This document shows positions 39,508 to 48,476 of a DNA stretch of 59,947 nt, piece after piece. Positions within the stretch are counted from its first letter, which is position 1. Every line of letters starts with the position of its first letter. The translations under genes were made by a program, and so were the position numbers. This stretch comes from an uncultured Clostridia bacterium. Lineage in GTDB: Bacteria; Bacillota; Clostridia; Christensenellales; CAG-314. Where the stretch lies: positions 1-59,947 of the forward strand of contig CANQGO010000011.1 in the NCBI GenBank assembly GCA_947623225.1. The letters run 5' to 3'. The notes under the pieces are model-generated. The model was not told the origin of the DNA and did not search any database. It saw nothing but the letters and a program-made list of their open reading frames with translations.

Positions 39508-39520
39508 AATAAGTGATCCT

Positions 39521-42382
39521 ATGAAAAAATACCTTAGATTTTTATTTATAATAATCTTTTCAGTGGCTCTGCTTGCGAGCGTATTGACATTGGCAGCCTG
39601 CCACAATGTGACGCCGCCGGAGATCAATCCCGACTCCGGAGAAGGCCATGTGCACAACTACAGTGTGACGGAAGTGGAGGCCACTTGTACGCACAATGGG
39701 GTCACGATCTTCTCATGCAGTTGCGGCGACGTATATACGACAAGTACGCCGGCATTGGGACATGATTGGACATGGAAATCGGAGAATGGAAAGCACTGGA
39801 GTTACTGTACTCGTTGCGAATATACGACAGAACCGCAGGAACATTCCTTTGAAAACATAGTAGCCACAACGCAACCGACGTGTCACAGCGAGGGACATAA
39901 TATTTTCCGTTGTATCTGCGGTGAGAGAAAAGAAGTCCCGTTGCCCATGACCTCGCACGATTTCGTCATATGTAAGAACGATTCGTCGCATTGGGAGGAG
40001 TGCAAAGAGTGTCATACGGTGAGATCGGGTAGCATAAAAGCACATACTTTCGAAATAGTGGACAGTGTTCCCTCCACTTGTACAACGAACGGGAAAATAG
40101 TCAGACAGTGCACCTGCGGACAGAGTAAAACGGATGTGCTACCGTTGTCGGAGCATCAATATACACAGTTCAGATACAGCGAGGACGAGCATTGGACCGT
40201 GTGCTCCGAGTGCGGCAAAGAGCAGGACGGCAGCAAGACCCAACACGCTTGGGTATCCGAGGAAACGGAGGCTACATGTACACAACCGGGTCTTATATTG
40301 CAGAAATGCACTTGCGGTAAGACCGCTCAGCAATCTATTCCCGCATTGGGGCATGATTTGGATAAATCTACCATTGAGAAAAAGACGGACAGCGGACACT
40401 TCTATAAATGTACCCGCTGCGGCGAGACGGCAATGGAACAGCATGTCCTTGTGGATGCAGATTGCCCCGACGGGGACAACAAACAGCCGACATGCGGTGC
40501 AGCAGGACATCAGGACAAGCTTTGCACCGTGTGCGGCCATACCATGCATACGAAGATACCCGCTACGGGCGAGCATCATTATTCCGAAGGGACAGACTAT
40601 CAAAGCAACGGTGTAAACCATTGGCATTATTGCTTGACTTGCGGTGCTCGCGCGGACGAGGAGCCGCACATATGGCAGTGGCAAACCACGCAAGAACCCG
40701 ATTGTACCAAGTCAGGCATAGAACAACAGGTTTGCATATGTGGTCATACGGGACAGTCCAGGACCAAAGCAGCATTGGGACACGATTACCAAGAGGTGGA
40801 AGGAAGCAGCAAGGAACCCTCTTGCACGGAAGAAGGCGTTGTAACTCGTCGTTGTACTCGTTGCAATGATGAGTCTACGGAATATTTGCCGCAGTTGAAG
40901 CACGACTGGGGTAAAGAATGGTTCTCCGACGAGAGCGGTCATTGGCACAAATGTACATTGTGCCAAGCAGATCAAACTTCTAAAGGCAATCACAATTTCG
41001 GCAAAGAAAATGTCGTACAAGAAGCCACCTGTACAGATGACGGATATAAGGAATCAACTTGTACCGCCTGCGGATTCGTCCATCGCGAAGTCATCTCTGC
41101 ACATCACAACTGGGCTTCGACGGACGAAGGGCGTATAGATCCTACCTGTAACAGTTACGGCAGTCATACGGAAACCTGCGAAAAATGCGGTGAACAGCGC
41201 ACCGTCATAGATGAGTGGTATGCCGAGCATGAAATAATAGAGGTGGCTGCCAAGGCTCCTACAGAGACGGAATACGGTTGGGAAGCTCACTATCGGTGCA
41301 AGAATTGCGGTCAATTATTCAAAACGCACACAGACGAGAAACCTATAACGCAAGAAGACGTCTATCTTCCGCCGACGGGAGGTATAGTGCTGGGGTCCAT
41401 TGCCGAGCTCAACGAACTCGCCGCCGGGTACAAGGAACGGCCGAGCGCGGAATGGTATATCATTACCGCGACACTATACGATAAAATTGCGGACGACGGT
41501 ACCGTCATGTTGGTAGACGAACATGATGAGCCAGTAATGTTTGAAATAGATATATCACGTTATGATATATCGCATATTGACATTGGCGACCAATTGACCG
41601 TCAAAGGACATCTGTTTGCCGCTGACGCAGACGCGACATTGAAGGACGCGCAAATTCTTGCTGTGGACGACGGCGACGACCGCACTTCGACATTGGATAT
41701 TCGTGTGAGCGGGACATATACAAGATGGTATATGATGATATCGTCGGGAAATGAATTCATTCAATATTATGATCTGAACTCCAAGCAAGTGTATTTTAAT
41801 TCCATCAACGTGGGAGACAGTCTCACATTGCAATTCTACAATTTGAATTCTAGCAGTTCGGTCGGCGTGCGCAGTTTGATCATAAACGGCGAATCGTATA
41901 CTTTGCAAAATGGCGAAGTGCGCGTGGAAGTGACCGGAGACATTGTATGCGAATTCGACCTGAGCGAATATCGTGAACTGCAGGCGGCTGTCACGAAGGA
42001 AGATCTCGATTTGCCTTTTGGCTCTTCCATGCAGAAAGTCAACGGCTATCTGCAGTATCAGGTGAGTAACAACTCCGCCCAAAACGGTAATCTCTCTTCC
42101 GGCTCTCACCTGATATTTGCCGTCAAAAATGCGTATATCACGCGCATCGTTATGGAATTCGAAGAAGATGAAAACACCGATCTTACAATGGTGGCAAAAA
42201 ATACCCTCTATATAGGTACAGACAAAGATCATAAAAATGCAGTTTCTTATACGATGACCAGCAAAAAAGTGACGGTGAATATCTCATTTGATGATCACAT
42301 TACATACATGGATTATTTCGCCAATGCCGCTCAGGCACGGATATCCAAAGTTACGATATACTACAATACCTACAATTCCTGA
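39521..42382 (+). CDS. Large Cys-rich repeat lipoprotein
   Basis: 953 residues. Signal peptide with lipobox LTLAAC (Cys near 27), so probably lipid-anchored outside the membrane. Residues about 40-620 contain some ten imperfect units of the form EATCTxxG...CxCG...LGHDW with HWxxC and CxxC pairs, a zinc-binding or disulfide-rich repeat type common in gut Clostridia surface proteins. About 620-720 is an OB-like beta domain (AEWYIITATLYDKI, GDQLTVKGHLFAAD), and the rest is beta-sandwich. A paralogue lies at 56322. No strong ribosome site; the ATG at 39521 begins the signal peptide. Confidence 0.78.
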   Translation: MKKYLRFLFIIIFSVALLASVLTLAACHNVTPPEINPDSGEGHVHNYSVTEVEATCTHNGVTIFSCSCGDVYTTSTPALGHDWTWKSENGKHWSYCTRCEYTTEPQEHSFENIVATTQPTCHSEGHNIFRCICGERKEVPLPMTSHDFVICKNDSSHWEECKECHTVRSGSIKAHTFEIVDSVPSTCTTNGKIVRQCTCGQSKTDVLPLSEHQYTQFRYSEDEHWTVCSECGKEQDGSKTQHAWVSEETEATCTQPGLILQKCTCGKTAQQSIPALGHDLDKSTIEKKTDSGHFYKCTRCGETAMEQHVLVDADCPDGDNKQPTCGAAGHQDKLCTVCGHTMHTKIPATGEHHYSEGTDYQSNGVNHWHYCLTCGARADEEPHIWQWQTTQEPDCTKSGIEQQVCICGHTGQSRTKAALGHDYQEVEGSSKEPSCTEEGVVTRRCTRCNDESTEYLPQLKHDWGKEWFSDESGHWHKCTLCQADQTSKGNHNFGKENVVQEATCTDDGYKESTCTACGFVHREVISAHHNWASTDEGRIDPTCNSYGSHTETCEKCGEQRTVIDEWYAEHEIIEVAAKAPTETEYGWEAHYRCKNCGQLFKTHTDEKPITQEDVYLPPTGGIVLGSIAELNELAAGYKERPSAEWYIITATLYDKIADDGTVMLVDEHDEPVMFEIDISRYDISHIDIGDQLTVKGHLFAADADATLKDAQILAVDDGDDRTSTLDIRVSGTYTRWYMMISSGNEFIQYYDLNSKQVYFNSINVGDSLTLQFYNLNSSSSVGVRSLIINGESYTLQNGEVRVEVTGDIVCEFDLSEYRELQAAVTKEDLDLPFGSSMQKVNGYLQYQVSNNSAQNGNLSSGSHLIFAVKNAYITRIVMEFEEDENTDLTMVAKNTLYIGTDKDHKNAVSYTMTSKKVTVNISFDDHITYMDYFANAAQARISKVTIYYNTYNS

Positions 42383-42395
42383 AACAATTTCTGAA

Positions 42396-42426
42396 AAAAA
42401 CGGGTGCATGGATCGCACCCGTTTTT
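42396..42426. terminator. Bidirectional terminator
   Basis: AAACGGGTGC/GCACCCGTTT stem flanked by seven A residues and five T residues, serving the convergent lipoprotein and phosphatase genes. Confidence 0.9.
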
Positions 42427-42436
42427 CAATATAAAA

Positions 42437-43234
42437 TCATTGCAAATAATTTTCTCTCAATTGTGCTATGTCTTCGTCCGTTATACCGCAGTGTGCTATG
42501 AAGGCGTCCATACTGCCGTACAGCCGCTCTGCTTCGGAGCGGAAACTTCTGAGGTAACTCTCATCCACCAATAGCATAGACCGCACGAGTTCCATTCTGT
42601 TTTCAGGCACATGCGGGCTTACTTTCGCAAGGATGCTCTCGGCATGTTCGTTTACTTGGACGTTGGTCTGCAGGTAATCGTCCATTATGGTTTGAAAGTC
42701 CGCACCCAGACAGTGGAGCAGAAGCGCGGTGCAGGTGCCGCAGCGGTCTTTGCCGCCCGTACAGTGCCATAGTGTGGCACCGTCGGTAGGATGTTCGGCG
42801 AGCAACTTCAAAAAAGCACCGTACCCTTTGTGGCTGTGCTCATCTTGGACGAATGTGCGATACAGTATGCGCATGTGTTCGATAGGAACTTCGCCGCGGG
42901 CAATCATTCTGTCTATTCCCGCCTGAAGTTTGACGGCTATAGTGGGACCGTCCAGTGTTTCGTAACTTATTCCGAAGGTGGTGGCACTCATTATGGATAT
43001 ATTTTCAAATGTCACATTGTCAATATGTCCGTCGGGATGGTTGGCTATCTCCTGCTGTGTGCGCAAGTCTATAACGCGTTGCAGATTGTGCGCTTTCAGC
43101 GTGGCTATGTCTTGCTCCGTGATTATACTCAGGTGACCGGAACGTATAAGTTTATTTGCTTTGACTGTGCCGTATCGTGTCTTTGTGCCGCCTAAGTCGC
43201 GGGCGTTTGCTACTTGTATAAGATCTATCTTCAT
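42437..43234 (-). CDS. Tyrosine/serine phosphatase (Y_phosphatase3 type)
   Basis: 265 residues. The active-site loop HCTGGKDRCG (about 156-165) has the catalytic Cys and Arg of the CX5R phosphatases; the family's NARDLGGTKTRYG opening and VIDLRTQQE are also present. The residue after the Arg is Cys rather than the usual Ser/Thr. Relatives dephosphorylate phosphotyrosine or phosphoinositides. The ATG at 43234 starts 2 nt after the udk stop, so it is coupled to uridine kinase. Its own ribosome site is weak. Confidence 0.88.
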   Translation of the reverse strand: MKIDLIQVANARDLGGTKTRYGTVKANKLIRSGHLSIITEQDIATLKAHNLQRVIDLRTQQEIANHPDGHIDNVTFENISIMSATTFGISYETLDGPTIAVKLQAGIDRMIARGEVPIEHMRILYRTFVQDEHSHKGYGAFLKLLAEHPTDGATLWHCTGGKDRCGTCTALLLHCLGADFQTIMDDYLQTNVQVNEHAESILAKVSPHVPENRMELVRSMLLVDESYLRSFRSEAERLYGSMDAFIAHCGITDEDIAQLRENYLQ

Positions 43235-43236
43235 GA

Positions 43237-43845
43237 TCAAGCCAACTTTTTCTTTATTCCGTCGATGATCATATCGATGGCTATTTGATTGTGTCCGCCT
43301 TGCGGGATGATCAGGTCTGCTTTGGCTTTGGAGGGTTCCACGAACTGCTCGTGCATAGGTTTGACAGTACTGAGATATTGGTTGATGACGGATTGCATAT
43401 TCCTTCCGCGCTCCGTCACGTCGCGTGTAAGACGACGTATAAATCGTACGTCTGCCGGGGCGTCCACGAACAGTTTCACGTCGCACAGTCTGCAAAGCTT
43501 GCTATCCGTGAATATGAGTATGCCTTCGACGATTATTATTTTTGCACTGTCCATACGGCGCAGGACGGGGTGCCGCGTGTAATTGGTGAAGTCATAGGTG
43601 GGGTGCATTATAGCATTGCCCCTTTTCAGTTCTTTGATATGTTCGACCATCAAGGCGGTATCCAGGCTGTCGGGGTGGTCGTAGTTCAATTCGCTGCGCT
43701 CTTCGAGAGAAAGCTCATCGTGCGACTTGTAGTAGAAGTCGTGACTCAGCAGTACCGCATCGTCAAACGCCTCGAATATTTTCTCCGCTACCGTCGTTTT
43801 GCCGGAAGCGGTGCCTCCGGCGATACCTATCACTATTCTGTCCAT
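43237..43845 (-). CDS. udk: Uridine kinase
   Basis: 202 residues. P-loop GGTASGKTT (about 9-17), then SHDFYYKS, YDHPDSLD and the substrate segment PTYDFTNYTRHP, the standard uridine/cytidine kinase pattern. It phosphorylates uridine and cytidine with GTP or ATP in pyrimidine salvage. GAGG lies 7 nt before the ATG at 43845; an ATG four codons upstream has no ribosome site. The first gene of a two-gene operon with the phosphatase. Confidence 0.94.
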   Translation of the reverse strand: MDRIVIGIAGGTASGKTTVAEKIFEAFDDAVLLSHDFYYKSHDELSLEERSELNYDHPDSLDTALMVEHIKELKRGNAIMHPTYDFTNYTRHPVLRRMDSAKIIIVEGILIFTDSKLCRLCDVKLFVDAPADVRFIRRLTRDVTERGRNMQSVINQYLSTVKPMHEQFVEPSKAKADLIIPQGGHNQIAIDMIIDGIKKKLA

Positions 43846-43863
43846 GCTACACCTCACGATCCT

Positions 43864-43892
43864 ATTGTAACGGTTTAGTCGTTTTTTGTCAA
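43864..43892 (-). promoter_or_regulatory. Sigma-A promoter of udk
   Basis: Minus strand TTGACA (43892-43887), 17-bp spacer, TACAAT (43869-43864). Confidence 0.88.
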
Positions 43893-43955
43893 CGGACTAT
43901 TACTTTATAGCCTTGTGCGGACGTGGATAACGGGATATTTTTTTTGATTTTGGTA

Positions 43956-43984
43956 TTGAATTTTTCAAATGAGTATTGTATAAT
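43956..43984 (+). promoter_or_regulatory. Sigma-A promoter of the nucleoside kinase gene
   Basis: TTGAAT (43956-43961), 17-bp spacer, TATAAT (43979-43984). Confidence 0.85.
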
Positions 43985-44002
43985 ATATTCCCCGCTACAG
44001 GA

Positions 44003-44063
44003 GGATCGTTCGGACATAGGGACCGAACGAATTATAGGCATCGCTGCGGCAATGCCGTAAGTA
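44003..44063 (+). promoter_or_regulatory. Structured leader of the nucleoside kinase gene
   Basis: Two adjacent stem-loops, CGTTCGG/CCGAACG and GGCAT/ATGCC, fill the ~95-nt leader, just upstream of the AAGGAG ribosome site near 44070. An unused AGGAGG at about 43998 precedes the first. No T tract, so not a terminator. Confidence 0.45.
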
Positions 44064-44083
44064 AACTATAAGGAGCAAAAACT

Positions 44084-45730
44084 ATGTTCAAAGTAACAAT
44101 CGACGGCAGGACGACCGAACTTGCCGATAAGAAGCCTATCCTCGCCTTGTTGGATGACCCCGAAAAGCATTACATGGCGGCGAAAGTAAATAACCGTCTG
44201 CGCGAACTCACGTATGAGGTGAGTTTCGACAGTGTTGTCGAACCGTTGGACCTGACGGTGGCGGACGGAGTGAAGGTGTACGAGACGTCTTTGCGTTATT
44301 TGCTGGCTATGGCTTTTCACAATCTGTATCCGAATTATCAGATCAAGATAAGTTACGCGGTATCCCGCGCATTGCTTGTCACGCTTGTAGAACCCAAGAT
44401 GAATATGGACCGTCAGATGGTCAGCCGTATCACCGCCGAACTCGATCGCTTGGTGAGAGAGGATATACCATTTGAGCGTACCGTGATGAACAAGGATGAA
44501 GCGTACGATTATTTCGTTGCACAAGGACAGCAGGACAAGGCCGACGCTCTGCAGTACAGACCGGAAAAGACATGTCACTTCTATCGCTGTGGCGACTATC
44601 TCAACTATATGTACGGTTACATGGTGCCATCGACCGGATATGTCAAAACATACAAATTGTTTAGCTACGACGGTCACATGGTAGCGCAGTATCCGCGTTA
44701 CGAGGCGGGAGGAGTCATTCCCGAGTTCAAGGATGAACCTACCTTCAGCAAAGTATTGAAGAATGCTCATCGTTGGGCGACGATCTGCAATGCAGAGATC
44801 ATTTCCAAAATGAACGATCACGTAAATGAATCCACCTATGTGGACTTCATAAACATGAACGAGACTCTGCACAACGATATGCTGCACCAACTCGGCGACC
44901 GTATAGCGGAAGATATAGAAAATATACGCCTGATCTGCATCGCGGGACCCTCCAGCAGCGGCAAGACGACATTCAGCAATCGTTTGCGCATAGAGTTGAT
45001 GTCGCGCGGAATCACTCCGTTGCGTATCTCTCTGGATATGTATTACAAAGATCGCGATCAAATCCCCGTAGATGAGTTCGGACAGAAGGATTTCGAGCAT
45101 ATAAATGCACTGGACGTGGAACTTTTCAACCAGAATATGCTCGCATTGATCAGCGGTGAAGAAGCGGAACTGCCTAACTATCAATTCGAACGCGGTCGCG
45201 CCGAACATGGTATCATAACCAAGATAGGTCCGGACACTCCCATTATCATCGAGGGAATACATGCGCTGAACGATCAACTCAGTTACCTTATACCCAAGCA
45301 CCAGAAGTTCAAGATATATATCGCTCCGCAGTTCCAGATCAATATCGACTATCACAATCCCATAAGTTACACGGATATACGTCTGCTCAGACGTATAGTC
45401 AGAGACAAAAAATATCGTGGAGCCTCGGCAGAACGTACTCTCGACATGTGGCCGAGCGTGCGTCGCGGCGAGTTCAAGTGGATATATCCGTACCAGGAAG
45501 GTTGCAACTACGTCTACAACAGCGCGTTGACTTACGAACTGTGCGTGTTGAAGAAGTATGCCCTGCCCGCTTTGCAGGAAGTTAAGTCGGACAGCCCGCA
45601 CTATATCACAGCCAACAGACTTATCAAGTTCCTCAAATATTTCAAGGATATGGACGATAAGTGGGTACCGTGCAATTCGTTGCTGCGTGAGTTTATTGGC
45701 GGCAGTTGCTTTGCGGATGTCGACGAATAG
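44084..45730 (+). CDS. Nucleoside kinase with N-terminal TGS/ThrRS-like domains
   Basis: 548 residues. Residues 1-60 resemble a TGS domain; about 60-250 match the ThrRS editing-like 'SAD' region; the C-terminal half is a uridine kinase/PRK fold with P-loop AGPSSSGKTTFSNRL (about 291), SLDMYYKDRDQIPVDEFG and IIIEGIHALNDQL. This fusion is known in many Firmicutes and is annotated as nucleoside kinase; it may salvage uridine or cytidine, and a second uridine kinase (udk) is divergent upstream. AAGGAG lies 8 nt before the ATG. What the tRNA-synthetase-like part does is not known. Confidence 0.9.
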   Translation: MFKVTIDGRTTELADKKPILALLDDPEKHYMAAKVNNRLRELTYEVSFDSVVEPLDLTVADGVKVYETSLRYLLAMAFHNLYPNYQIKISYAVSRALLVTLVEPKMNMDRQMVSRITAELDRLVREDIPFERTVMNKDEAYDYFVAQGQQDKADALQYRPEKTCHFYRCGDYLNYMYGYMVPSTGYVKTYKLFSYDGHMVAQYPRYEAGGVIPEFKDEPTFSKVLKNAHRWATICNAEIISKMNDHVNESTYVDFINMNETLHNDMLHQLGDRIAEDIENIRLICIAGPSSSGKTTFSNRLRIELMSRGITPLRISLDMYYKDRDQIPVDEFGQKDFEHINALDVELFNQNMLALISGEEAELPNYQFERGRAEHGIITKIGPDTPIIIEGIHALNDQLSYLIPKHQKFKIYIAPQFQINIDYHNPISYTDIRLLRRIVRDKKYRGASAERTLDMWPSVRRGEFKWIYPYQEGCNYVYNSALTYELCVLKKYALPALQEVKSDSPHYITANRLIKFLKYFKDMDDKWVPCNSLLREFIGGSCFADVDE

Positions 45731-45783
45731 CCGCGTGCGGTAATCAATAAGGTATAGATATTTATTCGTAAATATAATAATTA

Positions 45784-45816
45784 AGGACCGACTTCGTCGT
45801 GAAGTCGGTCCTATTG
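45784..45816 (+). terminator. Intrinsic terminator of the nucleoside kinase gene
   Basis: AGGACCGACTT/AAGTCGGTCCT stem, followed by ATTGT. Confidence 0.82.
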
Positions 45817-45877
45817 TGTATAATCATATTTGAGTATACATAGATTTACCTCGTGCTCGCTCGGCTTAGAACCTCTG

Positions 45878-46471
45878 CTACAGCGTTGCCGTTTCGTACG
45901 CTATCTGCTCTGCCTGACGATCGAGTCGTGCGGCGAGATCTGAGTCATGTATCCTCGACGTATTGGCGCGTACGTTTATCAAACTGCCGTTGATCACAGT
46001 TCGTAGCAGATTCGTTCCGATAGTGCTGTCGCTTGCCACATACTTGGTGAGCAGAGGATATACTCTCACCTGCGCCGTGCGAATGATCTCTCTGCACAAT
46101 CCCATCGTGTCCAGAGGTATGAGCGCGGCGCGGTGATATGCTTTTTGCAGAATGGTGTCACGTGCTTTTTTGTCTTCCTCCGTATCTTTGGGCATTTTCA
46201 GTCCTTCGGCGATACGCGTAAACGCCTCGGCGTCATCATTGGACAGTCGGTAAAACGCCTTTTTTGCACGCGCAACCGCTTCACGTTGGCTTGTCAAATA
46301 AATATGATTTTCTTCATTGCCCGATCCTGACAAGGTAACGTTGATAGCCATCTCTATCAGAGAACACGCCATCGCGCCGATCTGACACAACGCGCTTCCT
46401 CCTCCGGGAGTGGGAGCCTTGCTTGCGACGATATCGTTGTAGGCGGTGATAGTCATCTCTTCAAATTTCAT
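45878..46471 (-). CDS. Cyclodeaminase/cyclohydrolase family protein (FchA-like)
   Basis: 197 residues, all helical. The PGGGSA loop (KAPTPGGGSALCQIGAMACS, about 18-37) is the signature of the FTCD-C/FchA family, which includes methenyl-tetrahydrofolate cyclohydrolase and formiminotetrahydrofolate cyclodeaminase; both act on one-carbon folates in the cytoplasm. No partner folate gene is adjacent, so the exact reaction is open. GAGG precedes the ATG at 46471; an in-frame extension to 46531 reads basic, unlike the family. Confidence 0.87.
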   Translation of the reverse strand: MKFEEMTITAYNDIVASKAPTPGGGSALCQIGAMACSLIEMAINVTLSGSGNEENHIYLTSQREAVARAKKAFYRLSNDDAEAFTRIAEGLKMPKDTEEDKKARDTILQKAYHRAALIPLDTMGLCREIIRTAQVRVYPLLTKYVASDSTIGTNLLRTVINGSLINVRANTSRIHDSDLAARLDRQAEQIAYETATL

Positions 46472-46546
46472 TTTGTTTTCCTCGGGTGGTAATATCCTGT
46501 GTGCATAGCTGCCGTACGGGCAACTGCGCAAGCGGTCGTCTCCACA

Positions 46547-46575
46547 AGTATACTTTAATTTGCCGTATCGGTCAA
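46547..46575 (-). promoter_or_regulatory. Sigma-A promoter of the fchA-like gene
   Basis: Minus strand TTGACC (46575-46570), 17-bp spacer, TATACT (46552-46547). Confidence 0.78.
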
Positions 46576-46703
46576 CATCTGACGATATTTATTTGATGCA
46601 AAACTCATGTTTGCTTTAGTCGATCATTTCGAAACAGATACACCTGCGCGGCTAAATCAAATAATGTTTAATAAAAAAAGTTTTGAAATTTTGTATAATA
46701 CCC

Positions 46704-46732
46704 TTGACAAAGGGAGAATATAGTAGTATATT
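46704..46732 (+). promoter_or_regulatory. Sigma-A promoter of hrcA-grpE-dnaK-dnaJ
   Basis: TTGACA (46704-46709), 17-bp spacer, TATATT (46727-46732), just upstream of CIRCE. Confidence 0.85.
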
Positions 46733-46743
46733 AGAAACAGAGT

Positions 46744-46770
46744 TTAGCAGTCAAGCAGATTGAGTGCTAA
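46744..46770 (+). promoter_or_regulatory. CIRCE operator
   Basis: TTAGCAGTC-N9-GAGTGCTAA; one mismatch from the TTAGCACTC-N9-GAGTGCTAA consensus. It overlaps the predicted transcription start, so HrcA would repress the heat-shock operon. Confidence 0.92.
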
Positions 46771-46803
46771 CACTCATAAAAAATAGGTGACAGGAGGTGC
46801 GAG

Positions 46804-47829
46804 ATGCTTAGCGACAGAAAAAAGAAAATTTTGTGCGCTGTAGTGGACAGCTATATAGAGACCGCTTCTCCCGTTGCCAGCAAAGAGATACAGCAGGAAT
46901 ATTTGCCGGACTGCTCGTCGGCTACGATACGCAACGAGTTGAGCGCGTTGGAGAGCATGGGTTATCTTATCCAGCCTCATGTGTCTGCAGGACGTATCCC
47001 GTCCGAGAAGGCGTTTCGGTTCTATGTCAATGAGTTGATCTACGAGAGCGACATATCTGCGGAAGAAGCGGAGATGATAGAACGCTATCTCGGCAGGAAA
47101 GTGGGAAGCCTGGAAGAAGTAATGACGGCGGTGACGCACATAATTGCCGAAATCACCAACTATACGAGCGTGGCGGTCAAGGAGGATATGTCCGATACCA
47201 TCAAGGGAATAAAACTTCTGGATCTGGACAACGGCAAACTTCTTGTGGTAATAGTGACGGACAGCCGTGTACTCAAAGACGGAATGGTGGACCTGCCGGA
47301 TGGATTCGGCGAGAATATGATCGCTCAGGCGCAGCGTTGGCTCAACAAGATATTCTGCGGCAAGCATGTGAGCGAGTTCATCAATTTCGATTATCCTTTT
47401 GCATTGGTGAATGAAGAATTTGCGCAATACAACGCGCTGTTCAAAAAGATCATCGACGTATTGAAAAAAGTGTCCCTGATGAACGGTATGGACGTAGAAA
47501 TGTACGGTGAAAACAAGATGCTTGCGCATACCGAGTATGCCAATGTAGAAGATGCTCGCAAGATATTGGCTCAGATGGAGAACAAGGAAAAGATCGCGGA
47601 GATATTGACCAACGACGGCGGTGAAAACGGCAGTGTTACGGTCAAGATAGGCGCAGAAGAAAATGCTCCCGAAGGCTGTGCCGTAGTCACTACGCGTATA
47701 AGTCTCGGCGACAATGTCAGCGGCAGTATAGGCGTGATCGGGCCTGTGCGGATGAATTACCGCAAGGTGCTGGCTGTACTGGACAAGATAAGCGAGATCG
47801 TAATCGATATGATAGGTAGAGGAAGATAG
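46804..47829 (+). CDS. hrcA: Heat-inducible transcription repressor HrcA
   Basis: 341 residues, full length. N-terminal winged helix with SSATIRNELSALESMGYLIQPH and the following SAGRIPSEKAFRFYV, then a GAF-like domain and dimerisation region. It binds the CIRCE at 46744-46770 and represses the chaperone operon until GroE activity falls. AGGAGG precedes the ATG by 8 nt. grpE begins at the very next base after its stop. Confidence 0.97.
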   Translation: MLSDRKKKILCAVVDSYIETASPVASKEIQQEYLPDCSSATIRNELSALESMGYLIQPHVSAGRIPSEKAFRFYVNELIYESDISAEEAEMIERYLGRKVGSLEEVMTAVTHIIAEITNYTSVAVKEDMSDTIKGIKLLDLDNGKLLVVIVTDSRVLKDGMVDLPDGFGENMIAQAQRWLNKIFCGKHVSEFINFDYPFALVNEEFAQYNALFKKIIDVLKKVSLMNGMDVEMYGENKMLAHTEYANVEDARKILAQMENKEKIAEILTNDGGENGSVTVKIGAEENAPEGCAVVTTRISLGDNVSGSIGVIGPVRMNYRKVLAVLDKISEIVIDMIGRGR

Positions 47830-48411
47830 ATGAGTAAGAGTAAAACGAACAGCGAATACAAAGAGCCTGTCACTCCGCAGCAGACGGAGTTGGAAAAGGC
47901 CTTGACGGAAGAGAACGAGAAGTTGATAGCGGAAGCGGAACAGATCAGAGCGGAGAATGAGAAGTTGCACAAAACCGTCAAACGGTTGCAGAGTTCTGCG
48001 GACAAGTCCGATTCCTATCTCAATCAACTCGTGGCTATGAAGAACGACTTCGAAAGCTATAAGCGCAGGATGAAATTCAACAGCGAACAAGCCAAGTCGG
48101 AGGGCGCGATGGCGGTGATAGTCAAGATGATCGCCGTGACCGACAATTTCGAATTGGCAAAGCAGCATCTTGACGGCGACAATCTGAAAGCGTTTGAGAT
48201 GGTGTACAGTCAATTTCTGCAGATATTGAGCGAGTGCGGAGTGCAGGAGATGGACGTACTGGGCAAGCCTTTCGATCCGCTGAAAATGAACGCACTTTCC
48301 AAAATAGACCGAGGCGAAGAAAATCGCGATATGGTGGTGGAAGTATACAAGAAAGGATACATGTTCGGCGACAAAGTACTCAGATATGCCGACGTTATCG
48401 TCGGAGCATAG
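47830..48411 (+). CDS. grpE: Nucleotide exchange factor GrpE
   Basis: 193 residues. A long N-terminal coiled coil (about 20-65) precedes the GrpE core (DFESYKRRMKFNSEQAKSEG, LPVTDNFELA-like VTDNFELAKQHL, and a C-terminal beta domain ending RYADVIVGA). It drives ADP release from DnaK. Its ATG directly abuts the hrcA stop, indicating coupling. Confidence 0.96.
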   Translation: MSKSKTNSEYKEPVTPQQTELEKALTEENEKLIAEAEQIRAENEKLHKTVKRLQSSADKSDSYLNQLVAMKNDFESYKRRMKFNSEQAKSEGAMAVIVKMIAVTDNFELAKQHLDGDNLKAFEMVYSQFLQILSECGVQEMDVLGKPFDPLKMNALSKIDRGEENRDMVVEVYKKGYMFGDKVLRYADVIVGA

Positions 48412-48476
48412 AACAGGATATGGGTCAGAATCCATATCGGAAATAAAATAGAAAATAATCAAAGGAGATATATATT

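Noticed and set aside
46472-46803. A missed gene in the 330-bp gap before hrcA
   Set aside because: The gap is filled by divergent promoters, the CIRCE and AT-rich DNA; no frame above 40 codons has a ribosome site.
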